A stretch of DNA of 64,000 nt, taken from the NCBI RefSeq assembly GCF_041146795.1, contig NC_135181.1, positions 69,501 through 133,500 on the forward strand. The letters are read 5' to 3'. This DNA is from Maylandia zebra (lineage: Eukaryota; Chordata; Actinopteri; Cichliformes; Cichlidae). A model generated the notes under the pieces. That model worked only from the letters and a program-made list of their open reading frames with translations, was not told the origin of the DNA and did not search any database. A program made the position numbers and the translations under genes. Positions 23,097 to 34,679 of this stretch are shown piece after piece (the first letter of the stretch is position 1; each line of letters begins with the position of its first letter).

Positions 23097-23779
23097 ATAG
23101 TCGACCTTAATCCTACAGAGAATGTGATGATTTTATGGATAATTAAAGTCAGTCATATATCCACAAACACAACAAGCTGAAATTCAATGAATGGTGCTCG
23201 GTTTGCAGACCTGAATATCACGGCACAAGCAGGATTCACTGCACTGTTAATGTTAGCTATGTTATATTGCTGCCTCTGTTCGGTGGTGTCGAGCCAAACG
23301 GACTTTAACGTGTGTTTGAACGAGCTGACGTTTCACTCGTTAAGCTGAAAGAAAGATGCTTTAATCACAGCAGTCACACACGTGTCCACTGCACCATCTG
23401 GGAACTCTTCTTGTTGAGCACTCGTAATAACGCAAACACTAAATCCTCCTTCTCTGGTGCTGTTGTGTAGCAGTGTGTACACCTGAGACTGTCACCTGTC
23501 TGTCCTGCACTCTCTCTCTGTTTCTTTCTCTCTGATTGTGGAATAAAAGTATGAACATGTGTTTATAAGTTACACTTGTGTTTGAATCCTGCAGCTTATC
23601 ACACATTTGATTTCCATGTGTGACAACTGCAAGTGTCCAGAGTGAGGACAGACTGAGGGACCCACTGCTGCACATCATCTGTGAGGCTTTGCACCCCTGA
23701 TGATCCACCAGGACAAACTCAGCAGTGTGTGAGGAAGAGGAGGAAGAGCCAGCAGCAGCTGACAGATGGAGAGAATAGA
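23097..23779. other. Unassigned sequence
   Basis: No family-level protein, RNA gene or paired ends seen. The 89-codon minus ORF at 23439-23708 shows no recognisable domain. Confidence 0.4.
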
Positions 23780-23784
23780 CAGAC

Positions 23785-24420
23785 TGTCATGGTCCTGGGC
23801 CATGTGGGCCCAGTATTCTTAGTTTTCATGTATTTTTGTATTTTGTTCTTTATTTAGGCCATGCTTCCTGGGTTGATCTGTTACGTTGTTCCTTATGTGT
23901 TTTCCCGTTGTGACTCTCACCCCCTGTGTGCCCCTCTGTGTATCTGAGCCCTCGTCTCTCCTTATGTTTTATTCCATGTTTCCCCAGCCCGTTATGTCTG
24001 TGTTTTCCCCGTGCTCTCTCTCCTCCTGTCTGAACCTCTGTGCACTTCCTGTTTACTTTGTGACTCTCACGCCTGTACATGTCATGTTCAGTTCACCCCG
24101 CCCTGTCTCGTTATGATTATCAGCGTCACCTGTGTTCCCCGTGTGTTCAAATTTTCCTCGTTTACCCTCTGTGTATTTCTGTCTGCGTCTCCCTCTGTTC
24201 GGCGTCGCGTTCTCCCTCATGCCGTGTGTGGTTCTCCCCGTGTCTTCCGGTATATGTTACTTTAGCTTTTCCCAGTTTAGTGTAGTTTTGCATTGCTTTT
24301 GTATCATCGTTATTGTTTATCACCTGTCAGCAATAAAGCTGCATTTTGAGTTTATCCCCCGTGTCTGTGAGTTTGCAATTTGGGTCCTCATCCTGCCTGC
24401 CACACGGCCGAATCATGACA
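23785..24420 (+). mobile_element. Solo LTR with 5-bp target duplication
   Basis: The 636-bp unit starts TGTCATGGTCCTGGGCC and ends CCGAATCATGACA. CAGAC is duplicated exactly on each side (23780-23784 and 24421-24425). AATAAAG near 24331 fits an LTR polyadenylation signal. The coding-looking ORFs over it are chance. Confidence 0.9.
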
Positions 24421-24688
24421 CAGACTGTTCCCTGTTTGTGAAGGACTGCTAGGAAAGTTTAACATAACTGTCTGTGCTGAATCAGTCTTATTAGGTAATG
24501 TTCAAATAATGTTATCATCCCAGTGTTTTCAGTGTGGGAGAAAGTACTCGGGGCCTTCAAGTTACACACTATGAAAGGCAGCAACAAGTTTAATGTTCAG
24601 AAACCTAAAGTATGTATCAGCAGCAGAATGGAGCTAAAAATAAATGTTTGTTTCAGTTCTATGAAGCTTTGAGTATTTTGGATTAGTA

Positions 24689-25000
24689 CAGTGGTTCCCA
24701 AACTTTTTTTTGCTAGGCCCCCCTTTGTTTTACAAGAAAAATGTTTGCCCCCTCTCCGCGCACATGCACGCACAAACACATCCTCCAACCACGCACCCCC
24801 ATATTTTGCTCCATTGTGGTTTATTTCACACCTCAACCATTTAGTAAACAATTAAGCAAATACAAGTAATCTGCAATAAATTACAGTTAGTAATAAAATA
24901 AACTACTAACTCTTTTATGCTACAGCCACACCTACACGGGTATTTACAAAGGCAGAGGTGTCACGGTGTGATTATTTTACGTGTAGTTGTTTCCTGTGTA
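24689..25000 (+). mobile_element. hAT end fragment
   Basis: CAGTGGTTCCCAAACTTTTT at 24689 is a typical hAT terminus followed by a C-rich block (GCTAGGCCCCCC). No matching right end was found before copy B starts, so it is a fragment. Confidence 0.5.
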
Positions 25001-26693
25001 ATAATATTCAACATTGCTATCAGTAGTAATATACCTGTACTTTTTTGCCCCACAGAAACCATTATGTGTTTTAATTAAACTCTTTTTAAAGGATTGTATA
25101 GGTCTCAGAGCACTGTTATTTAGACATAGATGATTTAATTTAACTAGTTTAGGGGTATTTTAACTAGTTAGGAGCATTTTGCTTTTTCTTTAGTGCTATT
25201 TAGGAGCAAATAGTTTCAAACAGAGTGCCGCAAATAACAGGTATCCCTTTAGAAATAAACAGTGATACTTCTAAAAGCACATATTCACACCTAGTCACAC
25301 TAGCACTGTATCAACCCCAATGTTCCTTTAATGCAACTAGCCCTATGATTATCTACTAGTCACAAACACACTGCAACAGTAAGACTCGATGATTACACAT
25401 AGATGATTTAACTACTTTAGGGGCATTTTACTTTTTTCTTTAGCGCTCCGAAAAGACACAGAGGCTAATAGTTTTAAATAGAGTACCACAAACAAGAATA
25501 GGTATTCCTTTAGAAATAAACTTTTCTTGTGATACTTCTAAAACCACATATTCACACCTAGTCACACTCTGCAACAGTTAGACAGAGAGGGTTACAGTTA
25601 GGCCCCCAACAGTCAGCAAAAGAAGTCATGAAACAATAAAAGAGGCTCCCTTATCAAGAGCATCCCAGCACACAACCCAACTATAGTTCCATAGTTTCCA
25701 CATTTTTTAATTACAAACAGTTCCATTATTTTATCTTATCATGTCAGAGGTCAACTGAAACCATGTCCAACTGAGCCTCCAAATGTTTTTCACATTTTCT
25801 TACACCCCACACCTTTATCTCTACAGGCAGACAATTACACATCCTACTGACTAACCGAACCACCATAGTTTTTCCACCTTTCTCTTTACAACCTGCTCTT
25901 TATATCTGCATCTCAGAGCCCAACTGAAACCAAGTCCACCTATATAAAAACACCCCATCAGACACATAGTATTTCCTCAGCACTTCACAAATGCCGCAAG
26001 GTATATCGTTTTAACTTTTTATTTTTTCACCTGAATGTGCGTTGGAGCCGACTTTGCTACCCGCACAGAGCGTTTCTGACAGTCGGGCGCTGCTTATACA
26101 ATAGAGAAAAGCAACAATACAGCATGTTTCTCTGCTCCAAGAAATCCGAGGGCCTTTCACAAGGTAAGCATGTCTGTTAACCCAGGGCATAAATGTCTGT
26201 CTGTAGGTCAGTGCTGATTATTCAAACCCTGTTTAAAATGTGACACATATGTTGTCCGAAAACAATTCCTCTAAATTTGCAAAGTTACTGATTTAAAAAA
26301 ATATATTTTCGAATTTTTAGTTGCATGTCAAACATATGATAGCTAAATTCACAAAGGTATAACCATGCTAAATAAAAGAGGCCCAAGCACCAAAGCCCTC
26401 TAATGCAAGCCTCTAAACTGCATATTGATAAGTACATGAAGTGTACCTCTACCTCTACAGTTGAAAACAGATTGTATCCACACTCTGAGGGTCTGCTGAA
26501 TTGTTTTTAATACGGCCCTTTTTTGACGAACTGCAGATGATGAAATCCTCTTTATTGTGGAAACTGTCCCTAAGCTATTGTTGCTCATACTTACTGAGTT
26601 CCATAGCTACTTCCTTATTATGTCAGTAAACTTTTTGAAAAGGAAGCTGTTGTAGATTTAAAGAAACATCTTAATTGAAGCAAAGGCTAAAAA

Positions 26694-27805
26694 TGTCACG
26701 GCGGGGCGCGCCGGCGTGAGGAATGAGGTAGACCCAAGAGCAGACACGGTGGAGACAGAACTAGGTTTCCAAAATAAGGCAAGCCTTTATTGTGGCTGCA
26801 GGCATAACAAAAACACTAGGGGACACTGAGACTGGGAAAACTAAGAAGACAGAGAACACTGTGTATGTAATGTATGTTTGCACTGATTGCCGATCACGCT
26901 TCAACTGAGTCGTCCTCGGTCAGAAGGAATGGTACTCCACAGTGATGTAGTTCAAATAACTTTACTAAGGAGGTGGCAGATGACATCAACAGGAGGTACA
27001 GCGTTGGTAGGGAGGCATTATAGGATTCACATGCAGGTAAAGGGGGTGTGAGTGTGTCTATGGGTGTGTGTGTGGTCATATGGTAAGCACGCACACAGTA
27101 TTAACTCACACAGGAATGCAAGTAAATACGTTATCCTCCGACACACCTCTCATCTGTGCAGAACTGCGCTGAACACGTTCCCAACCGGAAGTACAGATAC
27201 CGAGGTGCATCATGGGTAACGTAGTATAAACAGTTACAATGAACAAGCGGACTTTTAACAGTGTAAACTAAAAAGGCTAAGGCACTCTGTGAAGGAACTA
27301 TAGAAAAAACTATAAACACAGAGTAACTAAGCAGGCTATGAAACACAGTGTCACAATAAGGGAAACTACGAAAATACGAGGTGAGGATAACAGACGATCT
27401 GACACTGACACAAAGACACACTGGGCTTAAATACACTGAGGCAGTCATCAAGAAATTAGAGACAGAAGGGGAACACAGCTGGGAGGAATAAGACCTGATA
27501 AGACAGGAGGAACAAAGCTAGAAACACTGACATAAGATGGGAACATGAGCCTTCAGAGTAAAACAGGAAACAAGACACCACTAAACAAACACGCAGACAC
27601 GACACAGAGAGATAGACTAGACACTGAACTAAACCTGCAATAAACATGAGAACACAAAAACCTACGAACTAATCCCTAAACAAGAATAACCGAAACATAG
27701 AGTCATAATCATCATTATCATCATAATAAGAAAAGAATCCAAAATGCAAAACACACCAAAAGCATAACTCAAAATACTGGGTCAAACTGACCCAGAACCG
27801 TGACA
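26694..27805 (-). mobile_element. Solo LTR, empty site known in copy A
   Basis: It begins TGTCACGGCGGGGCGCG and ends CCAGAACCGTGACA, with AAAAA duplicated (26689-26693, 27806-27810). Copy A keeps the single site GGCTAAAAATTGG (2496-2500). In minus orientation its first ~40 bases match the LTRs at 4836 and 32708, so it is the same family. About 26870-27290 looks foreign to the LTR and may be a nested insertion. Confidence 0.9.
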
Positions 27806-27911
27806 AAAAATTGGAATGAATTTTATGTGACTGTTCATATTAAAGCCAACAAGTGAAAATCCAAAAACGGCTCCAATCCTTTGTATTAATGATCTCCTCC
27901 TCTCTCTCTCG

Positions 27912-27942
<31 letters not shown>

Positions 27943-27968
27943 CCCTCACAGAAGGAAGGTCACAGCAG

Positions 27969-29421
27969 AGCCTCCATCGAAAGCATACTAACGTACTGCA
28001 TAGGCATATGGTACGCTAGCTGCACAGTGGCTCAGAGGAAAGCACTCCAGGGAGTAATCAACGCTGCCCAAAGGACAATCGGCTGCCCTCCCCTCAAACT
28101 GAAAGACCTACACAGTTCCCGCTGCCTCAAAAGAGCCCATAACATCATAAAGGACACCTCACACCCTGGACACTCCATGTTCGAACTGCTGCCTTCAGGT
28201 AAAATGGTAAATGGCCTGTATTTATATAGCGCCTTACTAGTCCCTAAGGACCCCAAAGCGCTTTACATATCCAGTCATCCACCCATTCACACACTGGTGA
28301 TGGCAAGCTACATTGTAGCCACAGCCACCCTGGGGTGCACTGACAGAGGCGAGGCTGCCGGACACTGGCGCCACCGGGCCCTCTGACCACCACCAGTAGG
28401 CAACGGGTGAAGTGTCTTGCCCAAGGACACAACGACCGAGACTGTCCAAGCCAGGGCTCGAACCGGCAACCTTCCGATTACAAGACGAACTCCCAACTCT
28501 TGAGCCACGATCGCCCCGTGTAAATGGTATAGGTAAACGGTATAGAACAACATACACAAGGACTAACAGACTCAAACACAGTTTCTACCCAATTGCAATA
28601 TCATGTCTCAATGCTACTAAAAGTAGATGACTTTCATTGCCCCTGTTGTCATTTGTGCCCTTGATGTTGGAATGCTTTCAGACATGTTTTGTTGGATGCG
28701 CTAACAAATTGACTGAGCTGCACGCCCCAGGACACTGGGGCGTGCAGCTCGGATCTCAGCTGACCCTTCTCACCCTGGACACAGTCTGTTTGACCTGCTC
28801 CCCTCAGGCAGGAGGCTCCGGTCCATTCGCACCAGAACCTCTCGCCATAAGAACAGTTTCTTCCCCTCTGCTGTCGGACACATGAACAATAACCGTATGA
28901 CTGTTCCCACCACTAACACATGACCCTACGCTGTGTTCACTGCATCATTCCATGTTTGGCACTGATCACCACCTGCACTCATGTATATATCATGTATATA
29001 TCTATCCACTTAGCACTTTTAATTCTTATTCTTATTTTTATATTTTTATGACAGTATGTTTGCACTGAAGCACCGCAGCAATTTCCTAATGTTGTAAACC
29101 TGCTCAACATTTGGCAATAAAACCCTTTCTGATTCTGATTCTGATTCTGAGTGATTGATTGTTTGAGTGATATATCAACTAGGTCGTATGTTGAGTGTCT
29201 GTATGGGGACTTAGGCCTGGATTGCTTGGGTGTATTTACTGTATGAGAATACTGTATATTATATGTCTTTCTATCTTTTATATCCTATCTATTATAGTTT
29301 TTAAGTATTTATCTTTCGTGATGTTGCACTGACCGGAGACATCTTTCAATTTCATTGTACTTGTGACAATGACAATAAAGAATATTCATTCATATTCATT
29401 CATTCATTCATATTCATTCAT
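27969..29421 (+). mobile_element. Composite Rex1-like LINE 3' end with nested elements
   Basis: The plus strand encodes the thumb/C-terminal part of a reverse transcriptase (SIESILTYCIGIWYASCT, LKRAHNIIKDTSHPGHSMFE), then LLPSGK, then after a SINE continues RYRTTYTRTNRLKHSFYP. A second LINE tail with a (GATTCT)n end (about 28690-29150) lies in its 3' UTR. The outer tail ends in ACAATGACAATAAAGAA and (ATTC)n. Copy A lacks all of it. Confidence 0.85.
28204..28530 (-). mobile_element. tRNA-derived SINE (AFC-like)
   Basis: On the minus strand a tRNA-like head (GTGGCTCAAGAGTTGG A-box region, GGTTCGAGCCC B box at about 28454-28464) is followed by a body with CACTTCACCCGTTGCC and a tail containing GGCCATTTACCATTT. 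It splits the LINE reading LLPSGK/RYRTTY and is flanked by AGGTAAA (28197-28203, 28531-28537). I recognise the consensus as resembling the cichlid AFC SINE, from memory. Confidence 0.85.
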
Positions 29422-29475
29422 TTTCTCAGACGCATTACCAATCAGTTTATTTTTTTACAAGAAGCGTAGCTCATA

Positions 29476-31241
29476 CACAGCAAATTCAAAAGTGTTAAAT
29501 GTTTTGGTGTTAATAGTCTTCTTGCAAAAGTAGAGTTAATTTTACTCTAAGTAGAGTCACATTCTTTTAATGTAACTCTGAGGTGTAAAATGATAGTAAT
29601 TAAAATCGAGTGTTAAAAATGAGTGTTTCTATGTCAAATCTGGAGGTGTTACAATGGAAACATTAAATGGTAAATGGTAAATGGCCTGTATTTATATAGC
29701 GCTTTACTAGTCCCTAAGGACCCCAAAGCGCTTTACATATCCAGTCATCCACACACACATTCACACACTGGTGATGGCAGCTACATTGTAGCCACAGCCA
29801 CCCTGGGGTGCACTGACAGAGGCGAGGCTGCCGGACAGTGGCGCCACCGGGCCCTCTGACCACCACCAGTAGGCAACGGGTGAAGTGTCTTGCCCAAGGA
29901 CACAACGACCGAGACTGTCCAAGCCGGGGCTCGACCTCTTGACCTCTTAACTCTGAACTCCTAGAGGGGCTATGACACCAACAGAGTAAATTCACAGACT
30001 CCGCCTCCAGCACGGCTCCAATCGAAGCTGAAGTGAAGCCGTTTCAGAACATTTTGCTCTACATATTTGAGTTGTTTGCCATGCTTGGTAAGTCATTTTT
30101 TCAAAGATTGTTTCAATTATTTCTATTAGCTTTTACTTCTGTGGCTCTTTGGAGTTGAGACAAAGCTGTGTGAAAGGCATTAGCCATGTTGCTGATAGTA
30201 TAATATTCTGTCTTAGCTAGCTGAAAGGTATTGTTTGCGGGCAAATACCACAGCCTTGAAAAAAGCTTGCATGTGAATTTTCAGTCAAACTTTTGATCAA
30301 ATACACCTAAAACAATGTCTAGAATGTGAAATGTTGGTATAATGGTGCTACTTGAAGCCTGAAAATGATCGCCCATAAAAAAAACGAGCAAACCACAGTA
30401 GCTGACGTCCTGACTCGATTCTACGTTAGCATAGATCCCTCCAGAGTTTTGTGCACACGGTTTAGGTAAAAATGAAAAAGGTTGAGGTTTTACATTTAGT
30501 TCAGTATTACCTGTTGCCTGTGTCCTTGTCTTTTGGGGAAATACTTTACACAAGTAATGGCTCAAAGAGGATTCCTTTTTTTTTTTTTTTACTGTGCTGC
30601 AATTGTTTACTGGATTATTTGTGCCATTAATTAGTGTCAACTAATTTTTATTCAATCTCCGCACAGGATATGCTTGTGAAGATGGAATATGGGGGAAAGC
30701 AGAAGTGCGTTGAAGTTCCACAAAGGGATGAATGAAGGACATGCATATTGTATTGAAGAAATAAGTGTTGAGAATGCTGTTATTTGCATTTACCATGTCA
30801 GACCTTTTGATAAACAAAATTCTAATGAAAGTGAGAACATGTACACTGTTACATCTTTCAGAAAATGTTTTGAAATTGTGGTGCACAGTTCAGAATAAAT
30901 GTTTTTCAAAAACCATTACGTCTTTTAGTAAATGTTTATTTCCAAAAGAAATTTCTAGAAGTTCAGAACAGTAAAATTCCCGCTTTTTAGAATGAATTAG
31001 AAGATAACTCTTACGTAGTTAAACTAAAATACTCTTTGAGAGTTAATATATAAACTCTTAACACCAAGTGTTAAATTATCAACTCCAGACAGATTTGGTG
31101 TTTAACACTAAATCAGAGTTAACGTACCAACTCTCCAAAAAGAGTTAAATTAACACTCTCTGGTGTGGACCCATATAGACACTTTAATAGTGTTGAAATC
31201 AAATCCGACAGTGTTAATTTGGACATGCTGGATTTGCTGTG
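29476..31241. mobile_element. TA-flanked DNA transposon with captured sequence
   Basis: The ends CACAGCAAATT and GGATTTGCTGTG form short inverted repeats. TA is duplicated (29474-29475, 31242-31243), and copy A shows the single TA in CTCATACAATGG. Subterminal regions are full of AGAGTTAA/TTAACTCT motifs. Inside are a SINE (29664-29934) and what look like two spliced exons of a host gene (about 29945-30087 and from 30667). No transposase is seen, so it moved with outside help. Confidence 0.85.
29664..29934 (-). mobile_element. SINE, tRNA head truncated (AFC-like)
   Basis: The body and tail match the SINE at 28204-28530. The sequence stops at GCCGGGGCTCGACC, so most of the tRNA-related head is missing and this copy would not be transcribed. 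It lies inside the TA-flanked transposon. Confidence 0.85.
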
Positions 31242-32181
31242 TACAATGGTATAAATGTATTCTTTGCGATACTTTATAAATATGAAACTCTAAAGATTTT
31301 GAGTTCAGGCACATTGTGAAACAAGAATCTAAATATTTGTGTCACAATGATTTCTATAAAAGCATGTTGTTTATGGGGATAACGCAACAAATCTTTTGTG
31401 CGTCCTATTAATGATCAATGGTAATCCAAGAGGAACCCTGGCTCAGGACATTTTCATGACAAGTGTCAGCACAGACATCTACTATGAGAGAACATGTTTT
31501 ATCATCATAAAGACTGTGATATGAAGCATCGTTAAAGTGTCACTTCAGTAATGTTGACTCATGTTTTTTAATAATGACTTTAAAACACTAAACACTAATT
31601 TCAGTGGTTTATTTTAAGTTTACAGAATATAACATGTGGTAAGACGATGAGTTTTACTTCTCACAGTCTGTGTTATGTGTATCTATTTATCGTGTATGCT
31701 ACTTTGCTCTGTGGACTGTAAAATGTTTCATTGTATTCATAAAATAAACTAGGCTTTCACTGTCTGCATCTTTTACAGTTTTTCTGCTTTTGTTCACTCC
31801 AAATTTGACAAAACCTACAAATATCCAGAGTTAACTCACTAACAAATGTGGAGCAGTCTCAGTGTATTTAGCTGCTTTTTCCCTGAACACAACCAACTGA
31901 GAGAAACGCCTGTAGTCCTCACTTTGGTCATTTTGAACGCTGAAGGAGATTTGTTCCATAGACACCTAATACTAGTGTTTACAGCACTACTATGTTCTAT
32001 TTAAATCCAGATTCCTTTCATAGTTTGCAGTTTCTTTAGTAACATATTTGTAGATGAGTATATTGCTGAACAACACAGCTAGCAGTCTCACACACGCTTT
32101 AGGTTTTTCAAGTTTTGTGTGTAAGGGTTTAGTCTATCAAACCTTACCCTTTTCTCCCCAGTATCACAACAGTATGACTCC

Positions 32182-32341
32182 CAAAGTACAGAACAGTAAA
32201 CAACCAATGATTCTAAAGCCAGAACAGAAAGATACAGTTGGAAGATGAATGATTGCGTTTTTATGATGCATAGTAAAACTACCCCTCTTCTTCTCCTCTG
32301 TGTTGTTGTTGTTGCTCCCCCCTCTCTCTCTCGCTCTCTCT

Positions 32342-32388
<47 letters not shown>

Positions 32389-32676
32389 CCTTAGAAGTCA
32401 AATAGTACATTAGCCATACTTAAAAAAACATCTCAATTTCATTTGTAAGCAGAAATCTTATGCACAGTCAGAAACATGTTTCCCCACTTTCACAATGCTG
32501 AGATGTCAAATCCACAACCCCCAACAGATGGTTTGTTACACGCGGGTGTGAAGGGTAAGCTTTACTTACACAGCCTCACACATAGTAGATTTTTAAAGTT
32601 TTTTTGGGTACAGTGGTTTAGCCACAGATGAAACATCCACTTTTGATAAAGATCACTCCACCTGTTTATTTCTTAA
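32182..32676. other. Copy-B-only segment replaced in copy A
   Basis: This non-coding segment includes a (CT)n(GT)n microsatellite at 32320-32385. Copy A has a LINE 3' end in its place, with shared sequence resuming at AAGAAATTAAGC on both sides. No gene was seen. Confidence 0.7.
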
Positions 32677-32707
32677 GAAATTAAGCATCTTTATTAAGCT
32701 CTTATTT

Positions 32708-33823
32708 TGTCACGGTTCTGGGTCAGTTTGACCCAGTATTTTGAGTTGTCATGTTTTTGCAGGTTTAGTTTAGTTCCTCCGCTGGAGGGCCCGAGGAGCC
32801 CGTCCGTTTTCCGGGCCTCTAAGTCAGCATCATGGCCTTCGGGGACGGCCTCCGGAAAGAGTTCGTCGCCGCCGCTGGCATCGCGGCCGACCTCCGGACC
32901 TGCTCAGTGGCCGCCACTGCCTTCCAAGTGGTCGGCCTCCCGAACTGTTTGCCCTTCGCCGCCGTTGCCGTCTGCACGGTCGGCCTCCAGAACTGTTTGC
33001 CCATCGCCGCCGTTGCCGTGTGCACGGTCGGCCTCCAGAACTGTCTTGGTCTTTGTGTTGTCGACCCCCGGGTCGACCCCCTGAACTTTTCTCGGACTCT
33101 TGAGCTCTGATTTGGTTTTGTTTTTGATCTGTTTTCCTGTGTTCTTGGACTGTTTTCTTGTGTGTTTGGACTCTTGTGCTCCTTGTTTTTTGTTTCGGAC
33201 CCTCCTTCCTGGACCCCCTCTGCCCTGGTCTGGTGCTCTGTTTTTTTGTTTTGGGCTGTCGGGAGCCAGCCCTTGGAAGGGGGGGTACTGTCACGGTTCT
33301 GGGTCAGTTTGACCCAGTATTTTGAGTTGTCATGTTTTTGCAGGTTTAGTTTAGTTCCATGTGTCATTCTCTCTATGTCGAGTCTGTGTCTTAGTGTGAT
33401 GGTTTCTTGTTCCTGTTTTATTGTGAAGGTCTGCGTCTCATGTGAGTGTGTTCAGTTTTACCTCTGTCTCGTCTTGTTGATTTCTCCCAGCTGTGTCCAC
33501 CACCTGTGTGTAATTCCCCTGTGTTTCTCTGTGTATTTAAGTCGTATCCTCTGTCATTGTAGTTGCTGGTCCGTCTGTGTATCCACCATGTCTCACCCGT
33601 GTGTTCTCCCTGCTGTCCATCGTCATTCTCCTCTGCTCGTTCTCATTCTTGTCCAGGTTTGTGCTCTGTAGTTTAGTTGTTTCCAGTCTAGTTTAGTTCG
33701 TGCTCCATTTGCTGTTTTGTCTATATTTATTTTGTATTTAATAAACCACCCTCACCCCTTTACAAGTGCCTGCTTTTGGATCCTCCTTTATTTCCCACAC
33801 GGCTCATCGCACTCGCCGTGACA
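32708..33823 (+). mobile_element. Internally deleted LTR retrotransposon
   Basis: A 70-bp 5' LTR start (32708-32777), a 511-bp internal remainder with a purine tract before the next LTR (GGAAGGGGGGGTAC), and a full 3' LTR (33289-33823) ending CTCGCCGTGACA. TATTT flanks it on both sides (32703-32707, 33824-33828). The LTR has a GTATTTAAG box near 33533 and AATAAA near 33740. The internal part has a GC-rich 48-bp tandem unit (GCCGCCGTTGCCGT). The 5' LTR was joined to the 3' internal end by deletion. Confidence 0.85.
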
Positions 33824-34394
33824 TATTTATACATGTCTACACAATAATAGACACCGTGTGCTCTGTGACATTATAGTCTTCTACTTCTGCTTCCACCGGT
33901 TTGCATTTTAAACTCCCAACCTTTCAGTTTGTTATGAACGAGTTATATTTCTAACATTTTGTGATATAAAAGTGAACCATGTGGCTTTTTTATTTTCTGT
34001 GTGATGGGATGACTTAAGACACGAGTTATTTAAACAATTATAAATGGCAGTGTGATGGCCATGGTACTTTATGTGGGTCAAATATGTTAAGGATAATGTT
34101 TATCAATGTAAAATTGCAAAGAACTTGTGGATAGAATATAACATTTTGTAAACAGTTATCTCAGAAGCTGTACTGTCAGATCTATGTATGTAAGGTTAAA
34201 CTTTCCACAGTACTTCCACTTAAGTGGAACACATAAAGTCACCCTTACCAATAATCCACTGCTCCTTGAAAAAGTAGCACAAACAGACAACTGACTCAGC
34301 AATGATAAAGTAGAGCTATCCGAGGCCGATACTCAAGCAGAAGAAAATTAAAAGTTGTTGTTTTTGCGGCTCGAAAAATTAAAGAAAGTATGTT

Positions 34395-34668
34395 TGTGGC
34401 GTGGGTGTGGTCTCTGGCCAGCTGCAGAGGAGGGGTGACGCAGTGAGCTCCCGGGGCGGCGCAGGGGCGGGTGAACAGGTGTGCTGGGATCTGACAGTGA
34501 TTGTGTCTCTTTATATGTTGGCAGTGACAGTCGGAGGAGGAGGGCGGACGTGACAGCAGAGAGAGAGAGCGGGAGTGTCTGTGTCCCTGTACAAACCCAC
34601 AGTGTTTAATAAAAGTTCTGCTATCGTCAAAGTCGCTCCGGCTCGTGTTTCTTGGGTCCCACGTTACA
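34395..34668 (+). repeat. Gypsy 5' LTR
   Basis: Begins TGTGGCGTGGGTG and ends GGTCCCACGTTACA. It contains AATAAAAG near 34608 as likely polyadenylation signal. It differs from the 3' LTR by C/T in the GAGAGC/TGGG block and by G/T in TTCTG/TCTATC. Confidence 0.95.
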
Positions 34669-34679
34669 CTGGTGCCGAA

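Larger units (their letters stand above)
25131..33547. repeat. Direct segmental duplication, copy B
   Basis: This is homologous to 302-5632. Insertions unique to B are an LTR (26694-27805), a composite LINE (about 27969-29421) and a TA-flanked DNA transposon (29476-31241). The flanks between them, for example 31244-32180 against 2773-3715, look almost identical, while about six differences are seen over 26170-26660. The homology continues through the LTR remnant until copy A is cut at 5632. Confidence 0.9.

Noticed and set aside
28454-28530. tRNA gene on the minus strand
   Set aside because: The A and B boxes belong to a SINE head. The cloverleaf does not close into a normal tRNA and the unit continues into the SINE body.
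32819-33367. 182- and 154-codon minus ORFs
   Set aside because: They lie across an LTR remnant and its 48-bp tandem unit. Similar ORFs recur in copy A, and the product would be a basic low-complexity chain.
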